Below, piece by piece: positions 56,277 to 64,000 of a stretch of 64,000 bases of DNA. Source of the DNA: Salicibibacter cibarius (GTDB lineage Bacteria > Bacillota > Bacilli > Bacillales > Marinococcaceae); assembly GCF_016495725.1 (NCBI RefSeq), contig NZ_CP054705.1:1674001-1738000 (forward strand). The letters are read 5' to 3'. The stretch's first letter is position 1. Each line of letters begins with the position of its first letter. Made by a program: the position numbers and the translations under genes. Below the pieces are notes generated by a model. It was not told where the DNA came from, did no database searches, and saw only the letters and a list, made by a program, of their open reading frames with translations.

Positions 56277-57377
56277 TTATCTGCGCAAAGCTCTGTACGT
56301 CTCCGGACCTGGAATGCCATCAACACCGATGCTGGCATCTTGTTGAAATGCACGAACAGCGTCTGCTGTTTCAGATCCAAGTATGCCGTCGATCCCGAAC
56401 TGGGATAAGCTGTAACCGAGATCCACTAAGCGTTGTTGCAGTTCTTCCATGTGTTGCCCCTGGTCACCGTTTCGAATGATGGATCCGTCCCAATGTTGGA
56501 AAGCAAAGGTGGTCGTATAGTTCTCCAGTGCTTCGTGCGTTTCCGGTCCGGGGATGCCATCAACACCGATGCCGGCTTCTTGCTGAAATGCGCGAACAGC
56601 GCTGGCTGTTTCAGATCCAAACATGCCGTCGATCCCGAATCGTGGGAGCGTGTATCCCAGATCAACTAAACGTTGTTGCAGTTCCTCCACAGGATTTCCT
56701 TGATCGCCGTTTCGAATGACGGAGCCATCCCAATGTTGGAACGTAGAGCTTTCCCCGCCATCATCATTGTCATCACTATCGTCATCCTCGTCATTATCGT
56801 CGCCGTTGCCAATCGGTGTTAAGTTCAAATATTCGGCGACAGACTCGGCATGAGCTATAGCCACAGCTGTGATGAAATCCGGATCTTGCAGTAGTGCAGC
56901 GTCGTCAGCGTGATCAATAAATAAGTTTTCAGTTAATATCGCGGTCATTTGTGTTTCCCGTAAAACATGGAAGTTGGCCGTTTGTGCTCCGCGGTCAGGG
57001 ATGCCGGAATCAAATGCGTGCATCTCGTCCAAAATTTGGGGATGCATAACACTCTGCAAATCACTGGCGCCGTCCGGATTACTCGTATGAATATACGTTT
57101 CAAATCCTCTTGCACTCCCGTCTAAGGCATTGGCGTGAATGGAGATGAACACGTCTGCCCCCCAATTGTTTGCATCATCAGTACGAGCTTGTAATGAAAC
57201 GAACGTGTCATCCGTGCGGGACATTCTGCGATACATACCTTCATAGTTATCGCGAAGATAGACACTCATCTGGTAGCCAATGTCCAGCACAATATCTTTC
57301 TCATACAGTCCATTTCCCGTGGCGCCGGTGTCACTTCCTCCGTGCCCCGGATCAATATAGATTCTTTGCAAAACCAT
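56277..57377 (-). CDS. N-acetylmuramoyl-L-alanine amidase with two peptidoglycan-binding domains
   Basis: A 366-residue Zn amidase. Amidase_3 domain (about 3-180): His in YIDPGHGGSDTG, Glu in YEKDIVLDIG, His in FISIHANALDG and Glu in ILTENLFID. An Asp-rich linker (DDNDEDDDSDDNDDGG) leads to two near-identical PG_binding_1 units (FQHWDGSVIRNGDQG and FQHWDGSIIRNGDQG). There is no signal peptide, so it is probably a spore or mother-cell enzyme released on lysis, or exported otherwise. AAAGGAG before ATG 57377. Confidence 0.92.
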   Translation of the reverse strand: MVLQRIYIDPGHGGSDTGATGNGLYEKDIVLDIGYQMSVYLRDNYEGMYRRMSRTDDTFVSLQARTDDANNWGADVFISIHANALDGSARGFETYIHTSNPDGASDLQSVMHPQILDEMHAFDSGIPDRGAQTANFHVLRETQMTAILTENLFIDHADDAALLQDPDFITAVAIAHAESVAEYLNLTPIGNGDDNDEDDDSDDNDDGGESSTFQHWDGSVIRNGDQGNPVEELQQRLVDLGYTLPRFGIDGMFGSETASAVRAFQQEAGIGVDGIPGPETHEALENYTTTFAFQHWDGSIIRNGDQGQHMEELQQRLVDLGYSLSQFGIDGILGSETADAVRAFQQDASIGVDGIPGPETYRALRR

Positions 57378-57453
57378 CAACTCCTTTCTCTTATACCTTA
57401 TATATATGAAAGGAGGTAAACATCGGGGGCGGCACATAGAGGACAACCAGTAA

Positions 57454-58392
57454 CTATTTTTGCATTAGGGCGTTCACGGTCTGCTTAAGCCCCTCGGTAA
57501 ATGAAACGCCAGGGCGGTACCCAACTAAGTTTTCAGCAAGCCGTAAGTCCGCTAGCGAATGCATGACATCTCCTGCCCGCTCGGATGTATAGACAGGTGC
57601 AATATCTGTCCCCAGTATTACATTTATTTTTTTAACAAGTGTTACTAAATCCGTCCGCTCGCCACTTCCGATATTAATCGCTTCCCCTTGCAATTTCGGG
57701 GCTTCAGCTGCCAACAAATTCGCGGAAACGACATTATCAATATACGTAAAATCCCGTGATTGTTTGCCGTCGCCGTAGATGAGCGGAGTTTGGTGACTTA
57801 ACAACGCATGAATAAAGCTTGGAATGACGGCCGCGTATTCAGAATGAGGATCTTGATTCGGTCCGAAAACATTGAAATACCGTAGCGAAATCGTCTCTAA
57901 TCCATAGACTTCGTAAAATGCTTTGCAATAACGTTCGCCCGCGTACTTGCTCACCGCATAGGGTGACAGGGGTGCCGCTATCATATCTTCCTGTTTTGGC
58001 AGGACGTCGCTATTTCCATAGACCGACGACGAAGCTGCGTAAATAAACCGGCGCACCCCCGCTTTGACAGCAGCATGCAAAAGCTGAAGCGTTCCCGTGA
58101 CATTCGCCTGATTGGTTGCGATGGGATCTTTGATCGATTTTGGCACTGATGGCATAGCCCCTTGATGAAAAATAACATCGACGTTTTGAACCGCTTTTTT
58201 TATGGTTTCAGGATCGGTGAAATCGCCTTCAATGAGTTCGATATCGTTGAACACATCTTGTAAATGTCTTTTTTTGCCCGTAATAAATTTATCAAGCACT
58301 TTGACATGCGCACCTTTGCTGACTAACGAATGAACGAGATGAGAGCCGATAAAACCGGCGCCTCCGGTGACTAGGTAACGGGTCATTTTCAT
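57454..58392 (-). CDS. NAD-dependent sugar-nucleotide epimerase
   Basis: A 312-residue extended SDR, UDP-glucose/UDP-GlcNAc 4-epimerase type: Rossmann TGGAGFIGSHLVHSL (7-21), Ser in YAASSSVYGN (about 122), catalytic SPYAVSKYAGERYC (about 148, YxxxK) and RYFNVFGPNQDPHSEYAAV. AGGAGGTTTT places the start at 58392. The frame open to 59190 is antisense to the glycosyltransferase and not real. It likely supplies a hexose for the surface glycan. Confidence 0.9.
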   Translation of the reverse strand: MKMTRYLVTGGAGFIGSHLVHSLVSKGAHVKVLDKFITGKKRHLQDVFNDIELIEGDFTDPETIKKAVQNVDVIFHQGAMPSVPKSIKDPIATNQANVTGTLQLLHAAVKAGVRRFIYAASSSVYGNSDVLPKQEDMIAAPLSPYAVSKYAGERYCKAFYEVYGLETISLRYFNVFGPNQDPHSEYAAVIPSFIHALLSHQTPLIYGDGKQSRDFTYIDNVVSANLLAAEAPKLQGEAINIGSGERTDLVTLVKKINVILGTDIAPVYTSERAGDVMHSLADLRLAENLVGYRPGVSFTEGLKQTVNALMQK

Positions 58393-58548
58393 AAAACCTC
58401 CTGGTGAGTCTATTCTCCGGTATTGTATGTCGCGTCCGTCATTGTGAAATAGACAAGGATGGAGAACGAAAAAGTTTGGGGAGATGTGTATGCCTCGTTT
58501 CAGCCATGCATAGGCATGAGCAACGAAGACGCGAGGGAAGGGGATATT

Positions 58549-59496
58549 ATGGGCAAGCATTTGCTCGTATACGATTTCGATTGGTGGGTTTTGGGGCAAA
58601 AAGCTAAGATGATTCAACACTATCATCAGAGGCTGGATATCTACTCTCTCAAAGAGATGGAAGCTTTGGCAAATAAACGAGGCGCACAGTATATAAACGA
58701 CGTTTACGAGGTTATTGCAACATTGGGGCTCGGCATAGCTCAGCTGCTTATCAAACGGAACATTCGCGTTGATACGTCCCAAATCGGGTCTTACAATTAT
58801 TTTTTGAACAATCATCGCGTCTACCGGGAATGGCGAGATCCCATTAAGGTCAATAACCGCTTCATAAAAGAAATAATGGCCAAACCTCGGCAATTTGGGG
58901 TGATAAATCCAAAATTGGCGCGCGAAGTAAAACAACTGCTTCCGAAAAAAACGGTGAACTATATCCGTCCGTTCGTAGACAGCGAGCTTTTTTGCCCTAG
59001 GAGCCAAAAGAAACATAAGGACACATTCGTCGTCGGTTGGATCGGGAATGAAACAAGAAAAGTAAAAAATTATCATACGCTTTACCGGCAAATTGTAAAA
59101 ACCTTTCATGAGGATCCGGCAATTGCGTTTGTGGAAGCGACGCGCTCGTCTCCGATCGCGATCGATGAGATGCCTGCCTTTTATCAGCAATTGGATCTGC
59201 TATTAATCACATCTTCCAATGAAGGAGGACCTGCACCCGCGTTGGAAGCTTATTCCTCAGGCGTTCCCGTACTAGCCACAAATGTTGGTTATGTCAAAGA
59301 AGTGGCAGGCCCCAAGGGCCGCTCGCTCATCCTAAATAGCAACCGGTCTGCCCCCTTTGTGCAAAAGATCAAGAAGATCAGGAATGATCCGTCTTTTCAC
59401 GCAATGTTGAAAAAAGAGGCAAGGGAACGGATTTTAAATCACTATACAGTAGAGAAAACAATGGACGACTGGTTGGAGACATTGTTCTTTCAATAA
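58549..59496 (+). CDS. Glycosyltransferase family 1-like
   Basis: About 315 residues, GT-B fold. The C-terminal part has WIGNETRKVKNYHTLY (about 165) and the donor site SSNEGGPAPALEAYSSGVPV, ATNVGYVKEVAG (about 235-265). A longer frame from 58459 exists, but GGAAGGGGAT supports ATG 58549 (MGKHLLVYDFDWWVL). Acceptor and donor sugars are unknown. It overlaps the 3' end of the convergent GT2 gene by 7 bp. Confidence 0.85.
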   Translation: MGKHLLVYDFDWWVLGQKAKMIQHYHQRLDIYSLKEMEALANKRGAQYINDVYEVIATLGLGIAQLLIKRNIRVDTSQIGSYNYFLNNHRVYREWRDPIKVNNRFIKEIMAKPRQFGVINPKLAREVKQLLPKKTVNYIRPFVDSELFCPRSQKKHKDTFVVGWIGNETRKVKNYHTLYRQIVKTFHEDPAIAFVEATRSSPIAIDEMPAFYQQLDLLLITSSNEGGPAPALEAYSSGVPVLATNVGYVKEVAGPKGRSLILNSNRSAPFVQKIKKIRNDPSFHAMLKKEARERILNHYTVEKTMDDWLETLFFQ

Positions 59497-60176
59497 CTCA
59501 TCGTTATGATCGATGGATAGTCACGCGTATAGCGCTTTTCGATGCACATTTTCATAAGTAGATCGTCTTTAATGTGCCAAGTATGGGCATCTCCCCCGCG
59601 AATGGCTACATGGTTATAACGATCCGTTGAATAGATCGCGAACCCCTTTGCTCGAGCATCCATCTGAAAACGTTTATCGGAGCCGACTTTCATGTTTGTG
59701 AAACGGACGCTCGAAAAGAGATCTTTTTTAAACGCTAATGTTGAGTCGGCAACTCGATGGACGAAACCGTTTTCGGTTTCCGATGGCAATAGGCCTAAGC
59801 AATTTTCTTTTTCAAAATAAACATAGATGCTGCTTTTTCCGACAATGTCGGCTTTTTTTTGTCTGTTGAAGGCTTCAAAAACGACGCTTAAGTAAGGCGG
59901 GGCGTAGTAATCATCGTCATCAAACTTGGCGATATAACGATAATTGGATTGTTTTACGGCGAAGTTTTTACATTCACTGACGGATAAGTGCTCCGGCAGC
60001 TGATAAACGGAAACGTTCGGGTGCTTTTTTCCTTCTGCTTGCCACCGCTTTCTATCCATCGCATCGTTGTTCAGGATGAGGATGAGTTCTTTTTCTTCCA
60101 AGCCTTGCCTGGAATAGTTTTCAAAAATTTGTTTCATCATGTGCGGTCGATTGGTACACGTGATCACGGAAATCAT
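59490..60176 (-). CDS. Glycosyltransferase family 2
   Basis: A 228-residue GT-A enzyme: ISVITCTNRPHMMKQIFENY start, LILNNDAMD and the metal-binding DxD region KFDDDDYYAPPYLS (about 92-105). Resembles GTs of spore-crust glycosylation such as CgeD, a weak family inference. ATG 60176 is 8 bp from GGGAG; ATG 60182 is too close. Confidence 0.85.
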   Translation of the reverse strand: MISVITCTNRPHMMKQIFENYSRQGLEEKELILILNNDAMDRKRWQAEGKKHPNVSVYQLPEHLSVSECKNFAVKQSNYRYIAKFDDDDYYAPPYLSVVFEAFNRQKKADIVGKSSIYVYFEKENCLGLLPSETENGFVHRVADSTLAFKKDLFSSVRFTNMKVGSDKRFQMDARAKGFAIYSTDRYNHVAIRGGDAHTWHIKDDLLMKMCIEKRYTRDYPSIITMSY

Positions 60177-60291
60177 GGACATCTCCCTTTCTTAAAAAGA
60201 CTCTTCGCCGAAATTGACTAACTAGATTTAATGGTAAACGTAACCGCTACGGAAAAACACTGCGCTTTCCGTGGTCTTGCGCTCAGCCTCC

Positions 60292-60395
60292 TCTTAGAAA
60301 AACTTGGCTTCCACCAAGTTCTTATGGTGGGAGCCTTAGTTTTACTTATATTTTATTCCCTTGAAAAAGTTAAACGTTCTTTAAAGTGGAAAAAA
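60292..60395. repeat. About 100-bp inverted repeat, copy B
   Basis: Inverted counterpart of 56149-56249. It includes an AACTTGG-CTTCC-ACCAAGTT hairpin (60302-60320), GGTGGGAGCC and GTTAAACGTTC. The gap it occupies (60177-60540) holds no credible gene. Confidence 0.8.
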
Positions 60396-60512
60396 GAAGT
60401 TCGCTTTTTTCTGCGGGGTCTTCCCACTGCGCTTCCCCACAGTCTCCGTGTTTTTCCTCCGCTAGTTAGTAGTTGTTACCACATTTATATTTAAACTATT
60501 GGACCCCTTAAA

Positions 60513-60535
60513 GACCGTCGGATGTTTCGGCGGTC
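60513..60535 (-). terminator. Hairpin after the sugar dehydrogenase gene
   Basis: GACCGTCG (60513-60520) pairs with CGGCGGTC (60528-60535), 5 bp from the minus-strand stop. The T-run on the minus side is short. Confidence 0.55.
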
Positions 60536-60540
60536 ATTTT

Positions 60541-61833
60541 CTAGGCGTTTCCCCCGCCCAGAACGATGACTTCGGCGCTCCCTTGAAACCTTTCGCTTTG
60601 ATTTCTGGTGTCATAGATGAGTGATGCGTGGTCCATGATTTTTTGCATTGGCAACGTGGAGTGGTCGGTTAAAAGAATGACTATGTCGGCATTTTCCAGT
60701 TGTTTTTTTGACAGCGGGATGCTTTGGTGTTTTTCCGCGTCAATTGTCACTTCCGGCACATAAGGATCGTGGTAGAGAACATTCGCACCAAGTTGGAGGA
60801 AATGGCGCATAAGCGAAAGCGCCGGTGAACTTCGCACGTCATTGGAGTCTTTTTTGTAGGCGATGCCACATAACAAAAGATTGGCATCTTTGATGTTTTT
60901 CTTTTGTTCGATTCGGGATTTCACTTGCTGTGTGATATAAGCGGGAAGATAGTTGTTCGTGTGTTCGGCTAATGACAGAAATTGATAGTGAAACCCGTGT
61001 TTTTGTCCGATCCAATATAAATATAAAGGATCGACGGGAATACAGTGCCCGCCAATGCCCGGCCCCGGGAAAAATGGCGTAAACCCGTAAGGTTTTGTGC
61101 CGGCCGAAGCGATTGCTTCCCACACGTTAATGTTTAATTTGTCGCATAACATGGCCATTTCGTTAATAAACGAAATATTAATAAATCGGTAGCTGTTCTC
61201 CAATAGTTTGGAAAGTTCAGCGATCTCGACGGATGAAGCGGGAACCACCTGTGTGAAGATGGACCGGTAAAAACGAGACACGTGACGCAAACAATCGTCA
61301 GTGATACCGCTAATGACTTTCGGAATATCTTTCACTTCGATCGATTGGTTTCCGGGATCAATACGCTCTGGAGAGTACCCGAGATGAAAATCTTTCCCGA
61401 TGTTCAATCCGCTCTTCTCCAGAATTGGCATGATGACGTCACGAGTCGTTCCGGGGTAGGTCGAGCTTTCCAAAATGATCAGTTGATGGTTTTGCAATCT
61501 TGGTGCGAGCACTTCACTTACCTGTTTTATAAAACGCAAATCAGGCTCTTTGGCTTTGGATAATGGCGTGGGCACACAAATAATGATGATATCCAAGGTA
61601 GATGCAACATCATAGTCTGTTGTTATCGTTAGCGATCCCTCGGATAAGGCGTGAGTGATAGCAGCACCGGATATATCCGGAATATGGCTTTTTCCCTTTT
61701 GCAATTGTTTTATTTTGTTGGCATCGGTGTCTATGCCGGTTACGTGGTGACCGCTTTGCATGAATAATAATGCAAGGGGCAAACCGACGTAACCTAAACC
61801 GATAACACCGATTTTTTTGTTGTCGTAATGCAA
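60541..61833 (-). CDS. Nucleotide-sugar (UDP-GlcNAc/hexose) 6-dehydrogenase
   Basis: A 430-residue UDP-sugar dehydrogenase: Rossmann IGVIGLGYVGLPLALLF (7-23), catalytic Cys in GPGIGGHCIPVDPLYLYW (about 258) and LGYSPERIDPGN (WbpA/WecC-type). It makes a uronic acid nucleotide sugar. The AAAGGAG site lies inside the upstream open frame, so TTG 61833 (MHYDNKKIGV) is preferred over ATG 61860. Likely makes the acidic sugar of a teichuronic, capsular or spore-surface glycan. Confidence 0.9.
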   Translation of the reverse strand: MHYDNKKIGVIGLGYVGLPLALLFMQSGHHVTGIDTDANKIKQLQKGKSHIPDISGAAITHALSEGSLTITTDYDVASTLDIIIICVPTPLSKAKEPDLRFIKQVSEVLAPRLQNHQLIILESSTYPGTTRDVIMPILEKSGLNIGKDFHLGYSPERIDPGNQSIEVKDIPKVISGITDDCLRHVSRFYRSIFTQVVPASSVEIAELSKLLENSYRFINISFINEMAMLCDKLNINVWEAIASAGTKPYGFTPFFPGPGIGGHCIPVDPLYLYWIGQKHGFHYQFLSLAEHTNNYLPAYITQQVKSRIEQKKNIKDANLLLCGIAYKKDSNDVRSSPALSLMRHFLQLGANVLYHDPYVPEVTIDAEKHQSIPLSKKQLENADIVILLTDHSTLPMQKIMDHASLIYDTRNQSERFQGSAEVIVLGGGNA

Positions 61834-61914
61834 TTTAAGGCTCCTTTCTAACATGTTCATAACTCTATCGCTTTACCATCTTATTATGCTCGTTTCCTTT
61901 TGCAACGGCGTTTA

Positions 61915-63216
61915 TCAATGAAAGGAAGGCCTATCACCAAGGTGTTTTTTAAATGCTTGCCATTTATCCTGATGCTGTTTCGTTATGCTTTTCGCATGCT
62001 CGCGAATGTTATAAACTGTGAAATTTTGATAGGAAAACCGTGTATCGGTGATTAATTCCAATAAAATACTAACGTCCTCATACAGGCGGCCATCGGCAAA
62101 AGAAACGACGGGGAATCCTCCTGCAGCTTTTAAATCTTTCGTACGATAAATTCTAGGTCCCAATGGGAAATGATAGGCGAGCAATTGCTGTCTCGTTCGT
62201 ACGGGTCTCCCTTTTGCAATCGTTTTATATAAAATATCCCCGCCGTCACGTTGTTTCCATCTGCGAAAATTCCCATATAACAATGACACATTTTCCGGAA
62301 GATGTTGAAGATTCCGCTTTATGGTAGATAACGCATCCGGGTCGAGCCAATCATCGGCATCTAATTCCATGATGAAATCCGTTTTTACATGAGCTAAAGC
62401 CCTGTTCAGGGCCCTCGCTTTTCCTTCATTTTCTTTGCTAATAACTTCCATGCCGCTTATTCCATGCCATTTTTCGATTTCTGCTAAGGATTGATCGTCG
62501 GATCCATCATCAATTACGAACAGTTGATCGGGTTCTGTATGTTGAAAAAACACAGAGGAAATGGCTTTCCCGACATAAGCGTCCATGTTAAAGCAAGGGA
62601 TAAGGACGGATAGTGTAGGGGATTGTGGAACCGGAACGTCGGCGTTTAATTTCTGTAAAAGATGGACCTTTTCCAGCTGATCTTTGGAGCTGCCCTTTGT
62701 TGGCGTCTCGACACATGTATCTTCTCTGGCAAACACGAGTTTTTCGTCGATGGTATGCAGCCAAAAAGGCAACAACGCTTCTCTGAACGGCAAATGGTGT
62801 AAAGCGTAAAACCTTTTATTTTTCATCGTTTCCGTTTTAATGAAAAACGGTTCACGAATACGGATATTACGTACGTTTCGCGCATGGGTCATAACTGATT
62901 GATCGTGTGTCAGATGTAAAGTGGACGGGTCGAGCGTAGGAGAGAGGAACTCCCGATCTTTGAGAACCAACACATAGGTGCTCTGTATCTTCTTGAAAGT
63001 TTCGTTTAAGGTTGTGCCCGGATCATGATCTTGAATGGTTGTTGTCCAAATACGTTTCTCAAATTCTTTTAGTGGTGGAATACTAACATTTGGCCGATGG
63101 ACGATGCCCATTGTTTTTACGCGATGTCTGATTTTTTTTAGGGAATGAACAGCTGCTTGCAACGTTTTGTCATCGGGATAGTCTAGCAATACTACCGTTA
63201 TGTCCTTCAATGTCAT
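61915..63216 (-). CDS. Glycosyltransferase family 2 with N-terminal extension
   Basis: 433 residues: about 200 residues of unrecognised sequence, then a GT-A domain (TLSVLIPCFNMDAYVGKAIS at about 206) with LFVIDDGSDD, NEGKARALNRALAHV and the DxD in MELDADDWLDPDAL (about 297). The unknown N-terminus may recognise the acceptor. AAAGGGGCC is close to ATG 63216; a TTG 6 bp further on is an alternative start. Confidence 0.87.
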   Translation of the reverse strand: MTLKDITVVLLDYPDDKTLQAAVHSLKKIRHRVKTMGIVHRPNVSIPPLKEFEKRIWTTTIQDHDPGTTLNETFKKIQSTYVLVLKDREFLSPTLDPSTLHLTHDQSVMTHARNVRNIRIREPFFIKTETMKNKRFYALHHLPFREALLPFWLHTIDEKLVFAREDTCVETPTKGSSKDQLEKVHLLQKLNADVPVPQSPTLSVLIPCFNMDAYVGKAISSVFFQHTEPDQLFVIDDGSDDQSLAEIEKWHGISGMEVISKENEGKARALNRALAHVKTDFIMELDADDWLDPDALSTIKRNLQHLPENVSLLYGNFRRWKQRDGGDILYKTIAKGRPVRTRQQLLAYHFPLGPRIYRTKDLKAAGGFPVVSFADGRLYEDVSILLELITDTRFSYQNFTVYNIREHAKSITKQHQDKWQAFKKHLGDRPSFH

Positions 63217-63400
63217 GGCCCCTTTATCATAGATGTCGCATCTATCGTATTCGACGGTTCAAACTATCGTGTCATCCGGGGCATTTGCTAGGTGGACAAG
63301 TGCGTCTTTTTCGATAAATAGGCCTCGGAAGTAGGGTGTATCCTATACAGAAGAATTTTTCATTAAATAATATGATTAAGAAAGCGAGAGGAGGGTTAGG

Positions 63401-63730
63401 ATGGCGAACAATGAACAGTCGGCATCACTTCGATTGATGAACCAGCTTGCCGACTTAAATACAAGTTTGATCGAACTGCGGTTATCCAGAGGAGGGAACG
63501 CCAATATGACGACAAGTTGGATTACGAATAAATTTAGAGACTCGGAGCCGAGTACGTTGAGAGAGCTGTTGTCCACGATGATAGGCGAGCAGCTTCAAGT
63601 CACAACACCGTTTGGTGATGTAAGCGGCACACTGATTTCTGTTCAAGATGATTATATTGTGATGGTAGACGACACCGGGGCTCAAGCACTTGTCCGTATC
63701 GATGCCATTGAATTTGTTAGTGAACTGTAA
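63401..63730 (+). CDS. DUF2642-like spore-associated protein
   Basis: 109 residues: helical, polar N-terminus, then an SH3/LSm-like small barrel (LRELLSTMIGEQLQVTTPFG, GTLISVQDDYIVMVDDTG, RIDAIEFVSEL). This pattern is typical of DUF2642 proteins, often spore-coat associated in Bacilli. GGAGGGTTAGG before the ATG. Confidence 0.7.
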   Translation: MANNEQSASLRLMNQLADLNTSLIELRLSRGGNANMTTSWITNKFRDSEPSTLRELLSTMIGEQLQVTTPFGDVSGTLISVQDDYIVMVDDTGAQALVRIDAIEFVSEL

Positions 63731-63745
63731 AGGAGGAATGTTTCG

Positions 63746-63961
63746 ATGTTCGAAAATCTTTTTCGTGATGAATTAGCAAATCGCTTAGGCACAACCGTGG
63801 AAATCGCGACCGATAATAACTTGATTGAAGGCATCCTTGTGAATGTCACCGGCAATCTGGTTCTAACGGTTGATGTGAACGACGGGTATGGGACAGGAAA
63901 CCGGGTGTATCTATCTGTTGAGTCGATTAACTACGTTCGTTTTCCGGCGACAGCTGCTTAA
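63746..63961 (+). CDS. DUF2642-like small barrel protein
   Basis: 71 residues: LFRDELANRLGTTVEIATDN, GILVNVTGNLVLTV, RVYLSVESINYVRF. Same barrel type as the preceding gene, 15 bp upstream, so the two probably assemble together. AAAGGAGGA before ATG 63746. Beyond its stop to 64000 I see nothing. Confidence 0.7.
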   Translation: MFENLFRDELANRLGTTVEIATDNNLIEGILVNVTGNLVLTVDVNDGYGTGNRVYLSVESINYVRFPATAA

Positions 63962-64000
63962 ACGAATGACAAACGAATGACGATAAAAGCCAGGGCGCTG

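Noticed and set aside
58393-59190. 266-codon N-terminal extension of the epimerase frame
   Set aside because: It is the antisense of the glycosyltransferase gene, and AGGAGGTTTT with the Rossmann motif marks the true start at 58392.
60231-60494. 87-codon open frame between GT2 and the sugar dehydrogenase
   Set aside because: It spans inverted repeat copy B, with no ribosome-binding site or family.

Overview
The window comes from the chromosome of a spore-forming Bacillaceae, most likely a halophilic or alkaliphilic relative of Bacillus. Three things point there. Gene order follows the Bacillus subtilis yrbG-spoVB-comN-secDF-recJ-apt-relA-dtd-hisS-aspS block and the rarA-cymR-yrvO-mnmA-yrrB-recD2 to alaS-ireB-yrrK-yrzB-yrrL-yrrM-greA-yrrS-mtnN-yrhC block. 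Sporulation genes are present (spoVB, rsfA and probable spore-coat genes). Many proteins carry strongly acidic segments (SecD, MltG, YrrS, the amidase linker), as in salt-adapted Bacilli. The genus is inference.

Layout. 1-16.6 kb: membrane and secretion genes (YrzE, DUF421, SpoVB, ComN, separate SecD and SecF, a CDF transporter, a LapA-like protein), then recJ-apt-rel-dtd and a T-box-controlled hisS-aspS operon. 16.6-20.4 kb: a small unknown gene, 6S RNA, rsfA and rarA. 20.6-27.5 kb: a cysteine and tRNA-thiolation operon (YczE-like protein, CymR, cysteine desulfurase, MnmA), then TPR protein, RecD2 and two small genes. 27.8-36.6 kb: AI-2E transporter, then a proline uptake and degradation cluster (PutP with a tiny upstream membrane ORF, HAD hydrolase, proline dehydrogenase, a frameshifted P5C dehydrogenase) with a sigma-54 promoter and its activator, and a 5'-truncated alpha/beta hydrolase. 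36.5-39.9 kb: mobile DNA, with an IS1380-type element broken by an IS200-type element, an orphan type VII secretion small protein and a second copy of the IS200 left end leading into a possible structured RNA. 39.9-44.1 kb: an AT-rich nitrilase, sodium symporter and LysR unit. 44.3-53.7 kb: T-box alaS and the conserved ireB to yrhC block. 53.7-64 kb: S9 peptidase, amidase, sugar-nucleotide enzymes, glycosyltransferases and two DUF2642 proteins, probably a cell or spore surface glycan locus.

The most unusual signal lies between the genes. At least five intergenic arrays, unlike one another in sequence or only distantly related, are built of hairpin-capable units repeating every 52 bp (occasionally 53). 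They start near 796, 18677, 27566, 30596 and 55851, with weaker cases near 16729 and 51614. I know of no described element with this constant period and variable stem sequence. Two single-base homopolymer losses (in pruA and in the IS1380 transposase) could be real mutations or sequencing errors.
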